From contig NZ_CP192507.1 of NCBI RefSeq assembly GCF_050613145.1, positions 3,906,001 to 3,970,000 of the forward strand: 64,000 nucleotides of DNA, written 5' to 3'. The notes under the pieces are model-generated. The model was not told the origin of the DNA. It ran no database searches and saw only the letters and a program-made list of their open reading frames with translations. This document shows, piece after piece, positions 51,622 through 59,968 of the stretch. The translations under genes and the position numbers were made by a program. How positions within the stretch are numbered: the first letter of the stretch is position 1; every line of letters begins with the position of its first letter. Source of the stretch: Lysinibacillus_B sp050613145. GTDB lineage: Bacteria > Bacillota > Bacilli > Bacillales_A > Planococcaceae.

Positions 51622-52875
51622 TTAATTAATGGCTACCCTTGTTTCAATAAGATCCTCTTCTACTCTCGTTAAAGGAAGTGGTTCCGTTTCCTCTGTATAA
51701 TCATTAATTAAACTCGCTAATACATGCACACGTAATATAATGCCTTGAATTACCTGCTCCTCATTTGTGACAACTAACGGATATTTGGACTCCAGGACAT
51801 ACGGTATAATATCTTTTACATATTCATCAGGAGGAACTGTTTTGACATCCGTCACTACTATTTCATGTAATGCGCGATGCTCTTTAATACCTTGAATTGC
51901 CTGATCGATCGTAATCATGCCTTGCAGCTGTCTCTTCTTGTTTGTGACAAACGCACTGGAAATCCCACTTTCCTGCATCACTCGAACAGCTACATGTAAA
52001 CCATCTTTTAATGACACTAACCCAAAAGGCTTCGACATAATATGCTCGGCTTGTAATATTTGCGAGCGGTCAATATCACGGATAAATTCTGAAATATAGT
52101 CGTTAGCAGGTTGATCTAAAATCTCTTCTGGCGTACCAATTTGTTCTACTTGACCGTCTTTCATGACCGCGACACGATCACCTAGTCGAAATGCTTCATT
52201 GACATCATGTGTAATAAAGATGATCGTTTTCTGTAGCCGATTTTGTAAATCGAGTAACTCTAGTTGCATCTCGCGCTTAATAAGCGGATCCAGTGCACTG
52301 AACGGTTCATCCATTAACAAAATATCAGGATTATTCGCAAGCGCTCTTGCAATCCCGACACGCTGGCGCATCCCACCTGAAAGTTCGTCTGGAAACTGAT
52401 GCTCATACCCTTTAAGACCTACAATTTCTAATTGTTTTTGAGCAATCTCACGTCGTTCCTCTTTCGATGTACCACGTATTTCAAGTCCATATTCCACATT
52501 TTCAAGCACCGTTCGATGACTAAACAAACCAAAATGTTGAAACACCATGGCAATCTTCTTTTGGCGATATGTTTTTAGCTGCGCTTTATTGTACTCTACA
52601 ATGTTCTCACCATCGATATAAATAGCGCCAGACGTTGGTCGATTTAATAAATTTAAACAGCGAATTAATGTCGACTTCCCACTCCCAGACAGCCCCATAA
52701 TCACAAAGGTTTCGCCTTCCCTAATGTCCATACAAGCATTGTATACCCCTACTGTATGACCTGTTTTTGCGAGAATTTCTTCTTTCGAAACGCCCTTCTC
52801 AATCATCGAGATTACTTTTTTAGGTTTTGGGCCAAATATTTTCAAGACTTTTTCAATTTTTATTTTGACTGTCAT
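51622..52875 (-). CDS. opuAA: Glycine betaine ABC transporter ATPase with CBS domains
   Basis: 417 residues. Walker A GLSGSGKST (about 60-68), Q-loop VFQHFGLF, signature LSGGMRQRVG (about 165), Walker B ILLMDEPFSALD (about 185) and the switch His in FITHD. Two CBS domains occupy about 275-395. In OpuA of Lactococcus these sense ionic strength and c-di-AMP; the extra anionic tail is short here. It powers uptake of glycine betaine or related osmolytes. It overlaps opuAB by 4 nt (ATGA). Confidence 0.92.
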   Translation of the reverse strand: MTVKIKIEKVLKIFGPKPKKVISMIEKGVSKEEILAKTGHTVGVYNACMDIREGETFVIMGLSGSGKSTLIRCLNLLNRPTSGAIYIDGENIVEYNKAQLKTYRQKKIAMVFQHFGLFSHRTVLENVEYGLEIRGTSKEERREIAQKQLEIVGLKGYEHQFPDELSGGMRQRVGIARALANNPDILLMDEPFSALDPLIKREMQLELLDLQNRLQKTIIFITHDVNEAFRLGDRVAVMKDGQVEQIGTPEEILDQPANDYISEFIRDIDRSQILQAEHIMSKPFGLVSLKDGLHVAVRVMQESGISSAFVTNKKRQLQGMITIDQAIQGIKEHRALHEIVVTDVKTVPPDEYVKDIIPYVLESKYPLVVTNEEQVIQGIILRVHVLASLINDYTEETEPLPLTRVEEDLIETRVAIN

Positions 52876-53732
52876 GCCGCACCCCTCCTATGCTTCTGAA
52901 GACGGTTAGCAATACCACCCGTGAGGCGATCCATAATAATCGCTAAAAATACAATACTAATACCCGCTTCAAAACCGAGCGAAATATCAATACGATTAAT
53001 CGCATAAAGAACACGCTCTCCTAAACCTTTCGCCCCTACCATAGAACCAACGACTGCCATTGCTAAAGCCATCATCATCGTTTGGTTCACACCCGCCATA
53101 ATGGTCGGTAATGCTTGTGGTAGTTGTACCTTTAGTAACATTTGACCCGGCGAGGAACCAAATGATTGAGCTGATTCAATGACCTCTTTCTCTACATTCC
53201 GAATGCCTAGCTCCGTCAACCGCATAACAGGTGGTAATGCATAGACAATTGTAGCAATCACAGCAGGTACATTTCCTAATGGGAAGAAAAAGATCACCGG
53301 AATTAAATACACAAAGCTTGGCATTGTTTGCATGGCATCCAATAGCGGTCGCATCGTAACAGACATCGTTTTACTAAATGCCATCCAGACACCTAGAGGA
53401 ATACCTATCGCAAGAGATAATAGAACGGAGATTAACACAATGGAAATAGTAGTCATCGTCTCTGACCATAAATCAAAGCTACCAATCAGAAACATAAAAG
53501 CAGAAAATAGAAGACCTCCGTAGAGATTCGTAAAATACCAACCTAGCAAAAAGACAATAATAATGAATAACCACCAAGGAATGGCTAGGAGACCTACTTC
53601 GAGCCCTTTAATGAGACTAGAAGCAATAAGAAAGATAAAATCAAAAAACGATTCTAAATTGACTGCTAAAAAATCAATAAATGTTTCTACCCCATCCCCA
53701 ATAGGGATTCGAAAATCTGGAAATTCATGCAT
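52872..53732 (-). CDS. opuAB: Glycine betaine ABC transporter permease
   Basis: 286 residues, about seven helices. The long N-terminal amphipathic section (IPIGDGVETFIDFLAVN) and the BPD_transp_1 region with FGSSPGQMLLKVQLPQALPTIMAG (EAA-loop, quoted in two parts FGSSPGQMLLKVQLPQ and ALPTIMAG) at about 195 are typical for OpuAB/ProW. IPLGVWMAF and MQTMPSFVYLIP mark the channel helices. The substrate-binding protein is separate here (opuAC), unlike Lactococcus where the two are fused. Weak ribosome site. Internal gene of the operon. Confidence 0.92.
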   Translation of the reverse strand: MHEFPDFRIPIGDGVETFIDFLAVNLESFFDFIFLIASSLIKGLEVGLLAIPWWLFIIIVFLLGWYFTNLYGGLLFSAFMFLIGSFDLWSETMTTISIVLISVLLSLAIGIPLGVWMAFSKTMSVTMRPLLDAMQTMPSFVYLIPVIFFFPLGNVPAVIATIVYALPPVMRLTELGIRNVEKEVIESAQSFGSSPGQMLLKVQLPQALPTIMAGVNQTMMMALAMAVVGSMVGAKGLGERVLYAINRIDISLGFEAGISIVFLAIIMDRLTGGIANRLQKHRRGAA

Positions 53733-53805
53733 ATCATTTGGGCCGCCTTCACTGAGACAGCCCTTTCACCTCACAATTTCAATCAAACCCATACGTTCTG
53801 ATTCA

Positions 53806-54804
53806 TTATTTCAACGTTGCTTTTACTTTTTCAGCTACTTCTTCTGACACCCAAGTTGTCCAGATTTCTTCATGTTCTTTCATCCACCATTGTGCAGCAT
53901 CCTCTGGTTCCACTTCATTTTCACCCATATATTCTAATGCCTGTTCTGTTAATTCATTACTTGTTTCATAGTGACTTAGGAAATCGACAACATCTTTTGC
54001 TTGTGTTGGTAAGTCTTTATATACGGCCACCACAACATCATTCGGTGGAAATTCAGTCCCCTTTGAACTTTCCCAAACTTCCTCGTCATACGGATGGTCT
54101 TCAAGTAATGTTAAATCATAGCTAGCTGTGACCCATGTTGGTGACCAATAGTAACCAACCCATGGCTTCCCCTTTGTGTATGCGCCAGCTAAATCGGCTA
54201 CAATCGCTGCATCCGAGCCTGGTGCTAAATAGTTATACTGTTGATCAAGGTCATATGTTACAAGTTTCGTCTCCAAGTGTTCACTGACTGCCCAGCTTGA
54301 CGGTGCACCGACGATTCTCCCTTTGCTACCATCTTCAGGATCTTGGAATAGTTCGGGATACTTCGCTAAGTCTTGAACAGTTTTTAAATCTGGTGCAACT
54401 GCTTCAATCCCTCTTTCCGCATCTCCTTTTATTACGTAAGTTGGAACATATAATCCTTGTGCATTATCTGCAAAGTTAGTGGATAGCTTGACAATCTCTC
54501 CACTTTCGACTGCTTTTTCATACACTTCTTTCACGTTATCCGTCCATACTTCCATATAGACATGAAGATCCCCTTGCTCAAGTGCTTGCATCGTAGTAGC
54601 TGTTGTCCCGCTAACCACTTCTGTTTCATAGCCATACCCTTCTTCAATAATGAGCTGAGCAATGCTATTGTGAACGCGAATACTATCCCATCCCGCATCC
54701 GCAAACTTAATGACTTCAATGCTTTCTGCGCTTTCTTCATCACTACAGGCGGCTAGTACTAAAAGTGTCACTAGTAGCAATAAAAACTTTATCCTTTTCA
54801 TCAT
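53806..54804 (-). CDS. opuAC: Glycine betaine-binding lipoprotein of the Opu system
   Basis: 332 residues. A lipobox VLAACSDEE follows a short signal. Residues 30-330 form the OpuAC/ProX fold: KFADAGWDSIRVHNSIAQLI, VSGTTATTMQALEQGDLHVYMEVW, GRIVGAPSSWAVSEH and VGYYWSPTWVTA, where Trp residues provide the aromatic cage for quaternary amines. At 332 residues it is longer than B. subtilis OpuAC (about 293). It lies 59 bp downstream of the DapB-like gene and 73 bp before opuAB. Confidence 0.9.
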   Translation of the reverse strand: MMKRIKFLLLLVTLLVLAACSDEESAESIEVIKFADAGWDSIRVHNSIAQLIIEEGYGYETEVVSGTTATTMQALEQGDLHVYMEVWTDNVKEVYEKAVESGEIVKLSTNFADNAQGLYVPTYVIKGDAERGIEAVAPDLKTVQDLAKYPELFQDPEDGSKGRIVGAPSSWAVSEHLETKLVTYDLDQQYNYLAPGSDAAIVADLAGAYTKGKPWVGYYWSPTWVTASYDLTLLEDHPYDEEVWESSKGTEFPPNDVVVAVYKDLPTQAKDVVDFLSHYETSNELTEQALEYMGENEVEPEDAAQWWMKEHEEIWTTWVSEEVAEKVKATLK

Positions 54805-54863
54805 TTTTTACCCCTTTTGGTTTTGTGTTTTTCTCTCAATACATGCTGGAAATGTAAGCACCG

Positions 54864-55661
54864 TTAGTTGAGAATAATTTGATTTTCCTGTTCATAGCTT
54901 CCTACAGGACTTTTTGCCATAATTTGTGCTAGTGCTTGCTCCATCGTATAGCTCCCTTTTCCCTGATTCATAACCCACTTAGCTGCATAAATGGCGCCTT
55001 GCCCAAAAGCAGCTCTGTCATGTGTTTCATGAACAATTCGGATCGTTTGATTCGGCAAACCAAAAACAATCTCGTGTCTCCCTACAACACTGCCAATGCG
55101 AATCGAGTTTACGTGTTGCTCCTCATCTAGCCCTAATGCTTTTGCAATTCTTATGGCCGTCCCTGAAACATCTTTTTTGTCTTTGAAATGTTCTTCGATA
55201 ATTTCAATATCTGAATCTGGCACAATTTCTTGTAGTAACTTCGAAGCTTCCATTAAAAAATTAATACCTAGTGTAATATTAGGAGAATAAAGAATGGCCG
55301 TCTGCTGACTTAATGCCTTTAAATCCTCAATATCCTCTGGCGCATAATTAGAAATCGCAGAAACAATACGACTACCATACTTCACTGCATGTTGATATTC
55401 CTTCACCGCACAAGAGCTAGAAAAATCAATAATGACATCCACTGGATTTTCCTCATAAAAGCGATGGAAATCGATTTCCTGGAATGAAAAAATCCTCCCT
55501 TCCGCATGCACATGCCCTAGTAAATGGCTGGCAAATTCACCGGTATGCTCAATAGATTTCTTCATGACCCACTTCAATTCACAATCGGCGTCATTAATAA
55601 TCTCATTGGCGACAACAGCTCCTGTACGCCCAAAACCAAATAATCCAATGGAAATTTTCAT
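54864..55661 (-). CDS. DapB-like dihydrodipicolinate reductase paralogue in the osmoprotectant operon
   Basis: 265 residues with the DapB fold. The N-terminal motif IGLFGFGRTGAVVANEI binds the nucleotide (the usual GxxGxMG is GFGRTG). The substrate loop reads EEHFKDKKDVSGTAIRIA near 160, compared with ExHHxxKxDAPSGTA in true DapB, so the catalytic His-His pair is altered to His-Phe. SPNITLGIN and HETHDRAAFGQGAIYAAKW complete the family pattern. It may not take part in lysine synthesis. First gene of the operon containing opuAC-AB-AA; its promoter holds the palindromes at 55734-55808. Confidence 0.78.
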   Translation of the reverse strand: MKISIGLFGFGRTGAVVANEIINDADCELKWVMKKSIEHTGEFASHLLGHVHAEGRIFSFQEIDFHRFYEENPVDVIIDFSSSCAVKEYQHAVKYGSRIVSAISNYAPEDIEDLKALSQQTAILYSPNITLGINFLMEASKLLQEIVPDSDIEIIEEHFKDKKDVSGTAIRIAKALGLDEEQHVNSIRIGSVVGRHEIVFGLPNQTIRIVHETHDRAAFGQGAIYAAKWVMNQGKGSYTMEQALAQIMAKSPVGSYEQENQIILN

Positions 55662-55733
55662 ATCACCACATCCCCTTTATGTTATTGTTACGCTCCCCTA
55701 AATCATAATTTTCTGCTTACCGTCCACAAACTC

Positions 55734-55808
55734 AAAGTAACAACTTGTTACAAAACATAAGTTGCTTGTTTAAGTGACTACTTAAACTTATTACAAAGTT
55801 GTTACTTT
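55734..55808. promoter_or_regulatory. Palindrome-rich operator region of the opu operon
   Basis: AAAGTAACAACTT (55734-55746) recurs exactly inverted at 55796-55808. Between them lies GTTTAAGTGACTACTTAAAC (55768-55787), two perfect 8-bp arms around GACT. The region lies 73-147 bp upstream of the first operon gene and directly after the regulator's terminator. Such nested, widely spaced arms suit a tetrameric regulator of the BusR type; contact is not proven. Confidence 0.6.
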
Positions 55809-55851
55809 TGTCAAATAAATATTTCCATTTTATGACGCTTTTATCCATAAA

Positions 55852-55892
55852 AAAAGCTTAAATAACAGGGGTAATCCCTTGCTATTTAAGCG
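55852..55892 (-). terminator. Terminator of the GntR/RCK_C regulator
   Basis: On the minus strand GCTTAAATAGCAAGGG and CCCTGTTATTTAAGC pair, followed by TTTTTTT. It separates the regulator from the opu operon. Confidence 0.8.
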
Positions 55893-56526
55893 TTTTACTT
55901 ACTTGTAAAAATTGTTCTGCATTGGAAAGACAAATCTCATCACCGATAAAATATAAAATATCCCCGACTTCGAGTGTAGCGTATGGACCAGGTGAAAGAA
56001 GTAACTCATTCTTTTTCCGTATGCCGACGATGGTAGCTCTTGTATTTTGCCAAAAATTAATTTCACTGATGCTTTTAGATAAATACGGGCAAGACTCACT
56101 AATCTCTAATTGAAACGGAACAAAAGGATTAATCGATTGAAATCGATTCGTACGATTAATAAGCTCTTTCGCTGTTTCTTGTAGATTATTCAACTCCGCA
56201 AATTGTTTTTCAATGCTCAGGCTCAGCTCTTTTTGTAATTCTCGTACCGACTTAATCCCTTCAATGCGATGAACAAAGTTCGCTGCGTTTTCATATGAAG
56301 TAATGATCACACCACTTCCTTTTGTTGCTTCGACAATGTTCAAATCTTGCAACACAGCAATGGCCCGACGAGCGGTTTCAGCTGATACTCCATACTGCGA
56401 AGCCAGTGAAGATCGTGCATAAATTTTATCCCCGATAATATACTTTTTCTCCACAATTTTTGTCGCAATATCTTCTGCAATAATTTGATATCTAGGTTGT
56501 TTAATTTGAATTGATTTCGGTTCCAT
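55882..56526 (-). CDS. GntR-family regulator with RCK_C (TrkA-C) domain, BusR-like
   Basis: 214 residues. A GntR winged helix occupies about 10-75 (IAEDIATKIVEKKYIIGDKI, SSLASQYGVSAETARRAI, VEATKGSGVII). A helical linker at 85-130 holds a coiled-coil stretch (SLSIEKQFAELNNLQETAKE). A TrkA-C/RCK_C fold follows at about 135-210 (ISEINFWQNTRATIVGIRKK, LLLSPGPYATLEVGDILYFIGD). The same arrangement and length occur in BusR, which represses the glycine-betaine transporter busAB when it binds c-di-AMP. The neighbouring opu operon makes the same role probable here. Confidence 0.82.
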   Translation of the reverse strand: MEPKSIQIKQPRYQIIAEDIATKIVEKKYIIGDKIYARSSLASQYGVSAETARRAIAVLQDLNIVEATKGSGVIITSYENAANFVHRIEGIKSVRELQKELSLSIEKQFAELNNLQETAKELINRTNRFQSINPFVPFQLEISESCPYLSKSISEINFWQNTRATIVGIRKKNELLLSPGPYATLEVGDILYFIGDEICLSNAEQFLQVSKTLK

Positions 56527-56838
56527 AATTGCAAATCCCTTCAGGATATAATGTATCTTCCTACTACCATAACGCTTAAGCGCAGGATTCTCAAGATTGA
56601 ATTGATAGTTGACGTAAATTCCCCCTATTTATAGAGATATGGACGCTCAAGATAATTGGTAGAAATGCTAAGGTCACTGGCTTTTACAAGACTATTAGTA
56701 GCTATTGTTACCGCATTATAAAAAAGCTATAAGTATCGCTATTTGTTATATAAACAAAATTTTCTTACTGCCCAAGTACAAAAATTTCTTCTGTACAATA
56801 AACTAAAGTACATGGGTCTTATATAAGGAGGGTTAACG
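56527..56838. other. Divergent intergenic region between the regulator and hpaB-like gene
   Basis: 312 bp with no gene. It must hold the promoters of both divergent genes, but I find no clear consensus match. An ATAAGGAGGG ribosome site ends it. Confidence 0.35.
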
Positions 56839-58287
56839 ATGGGCGCTATAAACGGAAAAACGTTTATTCACCGCATCAATCAACTAAATAATGAAATTTG
56901 GTTTAATGGTGAAAAGGTAGAGGGAAAAATATCGGAGCATCCTGCTTTTAAAGGGATTCTTCAAACAAAGGCCGCGCTTTATGATTTACAGCATGACCCG
57001 AACCTAAAAGATGATATGACGTTTACATCACCTACCTCAGGAGAACATATCGGCCTTTCATATTTACAGCCGAAAACAAAAGAAGACTTAGTAAAAAGGC
57101 GCAAAATGATGGAACATTGGGCAAGATATACGAATGGGATGATGGGCAGAAGTCCTGACTATTTGAATAGTGTTTTAATGAGCTTTGCTTCATCTGCCGA
57201 CTTTTTAAACGGAAAAGAAAACTGTTTTCCACAGCATCTCCAAGCCTTTTATGAATATGCAAGAGAAAAAGACCTCTCGTTTACACATACTTTTATTTCA
57301 CCACAGGTCAACCGTTCGCAATATTACATGGAAGATAGTAACGAACCAATCGCTGCAAAAATTATCGAAAAAAATGAAGAAGGAATCATTATAAAAGGCG
57401 CACTTCTACTAGCGACTCAAGGCGGTTTAACTGATGAAATATTAGTTTTTAGTGCCGCTAAGTTTTTCTTTGATGAAGATGAGATGTTTGCTTTTTCCAT
57501 CCCATCTAATACAAAAGGGTTAAAGTTTATTTGCCGGGATACATTTATGGGTGGGGCATCGTCCTTTAACTATCCATTGAGCTCTCGGTACGAAGAAATG
57601 GATAGTCTTGTCGTCTTTGATACTGTACTCGTGCCTTGGCATCGCGTATTTTATTATCATAATAATGACGTAGCCCAAAATTTCATCTCCCATAGCTCTT
57701 TCAACCAATTTGCCAATCAACAAGTGTTGACACGGCAAATTGTTAAAACAGAGTTTATTTTAGGGCTAGCGGAGCTTCTAGTAGACACCATTAATATCGG
57801 TGAATATCAACATATACAAGAAAAGATGGCGGAAATTATTATCGGGCTTGAAACAATGAAGGCACTCGTAGAAAAATCAGAGCAGCACGCTACATTAGAT
57901 GAATGGGGCTATATGCGCCCTGATCTTACCCCACTAACAGTCGCTACTAATATTTTCCCTAAAATTTACCCGCGTTTCAGCGAAATTCTTCAAATCATAG
58001 GTGCTAGTGGCCTGATTGCTTTACCAACTGAAAAGGCATTCCAATCGCCTATTAAGCCTGCATTAGATCACTATCTTCAAGGAACGAAAACGTTAGCAGA
58101 GGATCGGGTCAAAATATTCCGATTAGCGTGGGACTTAACGATGAGCGCATTTGGCACAAGACAAACCCAATATGAACGTTATTTCTTCGGCGACCCCATC
58201 CGATTATCAGGTCATTTATACAAAAGCTACCCGAAAAATGAATATGTCAAAAGAGTGAGCCAATTCTTACATCTAGATAAGCATTAA
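56839..58287 (+). CDS. HpaB/YoaI-type 4-hydroxyphenylacetate 3-monooxygenase
   Basis: 482 residues. The family pattern is continuous: MMGRSPDYLNSVLMSF near 110, SFTHTFISPQVNRSQ, GALLLATQGGLTDE, FVVFDTVLVPWHRVF-like segment (here VVFDTVLVPWHRVF near 258) and FGTRQTQYERYFFGDP near the end. HpaB uses FADH2 supplied by a flavin reductase (HpaC) to hydroxylate phenols; no reductase gene is adjacent. B. subtilis YoaI is a close relative in length. Strong ribosome site. Confidence 0.87.
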   Translation: MGAINGKTFIHRINQLNNEIWFNGEKVEGKISEHPAFKGILQTKAALYDLQHDPNLKDDMTFTSPTSGEHIGLSYLQPKTKEDLVKRRKMMEHWARYTNGMMGRSPDYLNSVLMSFASSADFLNGKENCFPQHLQAFYEYAREKDLSFTHTFISPQVNRSQYYMEDSNEPIAAKIIEKNEEGIIIKGALLLATQGGLTDEILVFSAAKFFFDEDEMFAFSIPSNTKGLKFICRDTFMGGASSFNYPLSSRYEEMDSLVVFDTVLVPWHRVFYYHNNDVAQNFISHSSFNQFANQQVLTRQIVKTEFILGLAELLVDTINIGEYQHIQEKMAEIIIGLETMKALVEKSEQHATLDEWGYMRPDLTPLTVATNIFPKIYPRFSEILQIIGASGLIALPTEKAFQSPIKPALDHYLQGTKTLAEDRVKIFRLAWDLTMSAFGTRQTQYERYFFGDPIRLSGHLYKSYPKNEYVKRVSQFLHLDKH

Positions 58288-58373
58288 TTTGTTTACACAA
58301 CATCAACATGAGGCATGTATTTAGTCATCATCAACCATACTAATGTAAATTCATTCAATGTTAGGTGGATATT

Positions 58374-59942
58374 ATGAAACGAAAAATAATTGCTATATGT
58401 ATTTTGCTTATCCTGATCTGTGCTGGGCTTATATTATCGATTTCGATGTCTCCTACGAAAGAGATCAACATCGATATCGCGCAATCTCCAAGAAAACCCG
58501 TGATTATCGTGACAGTCGACTCGCTCATGACAGAACCGCTAAAAAAAGCAATACAAGATGGAAAAGCACCTGCCTTCTCATTTTTAGTGAATAAAGGACA
58601 ATTATATCCCGATTTCATTAGTTCTTATCCGACAATGTCCGTCACCATTGATAGTACATTGCTAACAGGTACTTATGCGAACGAACATAAAATTCCAGGT
58701 CTTATTTGGTTTAAGGAAGATGAAAACCGAATGATTAGTTACGGTAGCGGTATTAGTGAAATGTGGCATAATGGGCTAAAAAATGTGGCGCTTGATAGCG
58801 TCATCCGCTACAATCAAGAACATTTAAGTAAAGATGTACAAACGATTCACGAGGAATTAGCAAACCGACAGCTTCAATCTGCTTCTATTAATGGACTGTT
58901 ATTTCGCGGAAACGTGCAGCATCAAATGAATGTGCCAAAGCTCATTTCACTCGTTAACCTTTTACCAGAGGACCTTGAAATGAACGGACCAACATTACTA
59001 TCACTTGGCGCATTATCTCAATATAACCCGAAAAATGATCGCCATAAATTGGCGTGGGACCGCCTCGGCTTCAATAATGATTTTACGATCAATGAGTTGA
59101 AATTTCTCATTCAACAAGATAAATTGCCATCCTTTACACTCGCCTATCTTCCTGATGCTGATGCAGAAATACACAAAAGTGGGCCGAATGATTTAAAAGC
59201 GATTGAAAAAGCCGATGCATCACTTCAACAATTATTTGATACGTATGCATCGTGGGAAGAGGCGATTGAAGAGGCGACATGGATTGTCCTTGGTGATAGC
59301 GGTCAATCCTTTATAGGGAAAGATAAGGAAAGCTCACTAATCAATTTAAATGATGTACTAAACAATTATTCCTTTTGGGAACGCAAAAATAAAGATGCTC
59401 AAATGGCGATTGCCATTAATGAACGAATGGCCTATATATACGTAAATGATGACACGATACCACAAGCAGAGGTCGTCGACACATTAAAGAAAGAGGAAAG
59501 AATTCATTTTATTGCTTGGACAGAGGGTGGAATAAACTATGTAGCCAGTCCGCAAAGCGAGCAACTACTGACATTTTCACCAAACGGACCGTATATAGAC
59601 CCGTACAAACAAACGTGGACAGTTGACGGGGATGTCACTATTTTAGATGTTACACTGGCTGAACAAAACACGATTCAATACAATCATTATCCTGATGCGC
59701 TTGCAAGACTCCACGGAGCACTTCATTCGCAGGAAGGGAATGTTCTAATCGTTGATGCCAAGCCGTATTTTGAGTTCATCACAGAACATACCCACGACCA
59801 TGCTGGCGGTGGTGCACACGGTTCGTTGCATAAAATGGATTCTGTCGTCCCGGTGATCATTGCCGGAACAGATGAAAAACCGCCATTTAACCGGCTGGTG
59901 GATCTAAAAGAATGGATTCTTCAATTAGTAGGTGGCTCGTAA
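58374..59942 (+). CDS. Membrane-anchored alkaline-phosphatase-superfamily protein (nucleotide pyrophosphatase/phosphodiesterase type)
   Basis: 522 residues from the ATG at 58374, which has AGGTGG 5-6 bp upstream; a GTG three codons earlier is within that site. An N-terminal helix (about 3-22) anchors or exports it. Metal ligands: Asp in VIIVTVDSLM (about 44); nucleophile Thr in SYPTMSVTIDSTLLTG (about 85); Asp/His in YLPDADAEIHKSG; and HTHDHAGGGAHGS near the C-terminus. The PTxS...LLTG and YANEHKIPG segments match the NPP group. It should cleave phosphodiester or phosphomonoester bonds outside the cell. Substrate unknown. Confidence 0.87.
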   Translation: MKRKIIAICILLILICAGLILSISMSPTKEINIDIAQSPRKPVIIVTVDSLMTEPLKKAIQDGKAPAFSFLVNKGQLYPDFISSYPTMSVTIDSTLLTGTYANEHKIPGLIWFKEDENRMISYGSGISEMWHNGLKNVALDSVIRYNQEHLSKDVQTIHEELANRQLQSASINGLLFRGNVQHQMNVPKLISLVNLLPEDLEMNGPTLLSLGALSQYNPKNDRHKLAWDRLGFNNDFTINELKFLIQQDKLPSFTLAYLPDADAEIHKSGPNDLKAIEKADASLQQLFDTYASWEEAIEEATWIVLGDSGQSFIGKDKESSLINLNDVLNNYSFWERKNKDAQMAIAINERMAYIYVNDDTIPQAEVVDTLKKEERIHFIAWTEGGINYVASPQSEQLLTFSPNGPYIDPYKQTWTVDGDVTILDVTLAEQNTIQYNHYPDALARLHGALHSQEGNVLIVDAKPYFEFITEHTHDHAGGGAHGSLHKMDSVVPVIIAGTDEKPPFNRLVDLKEWILQLVGGS

Positions 59943-59958
59943 ATGACGAGTCACCTAC
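59928..59958 (+). terminator. Terminator at the end of the phosphodiesterase gene
   Basis: GTAGGTGGCTCG pairs with CGAGTCACCTAC (one mismatch); the stop codon lies in the loop and TCTTTTCTTT follows. Confidence 0.75.
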
Positions 59959-59968
59959 TGTCTTTTCT

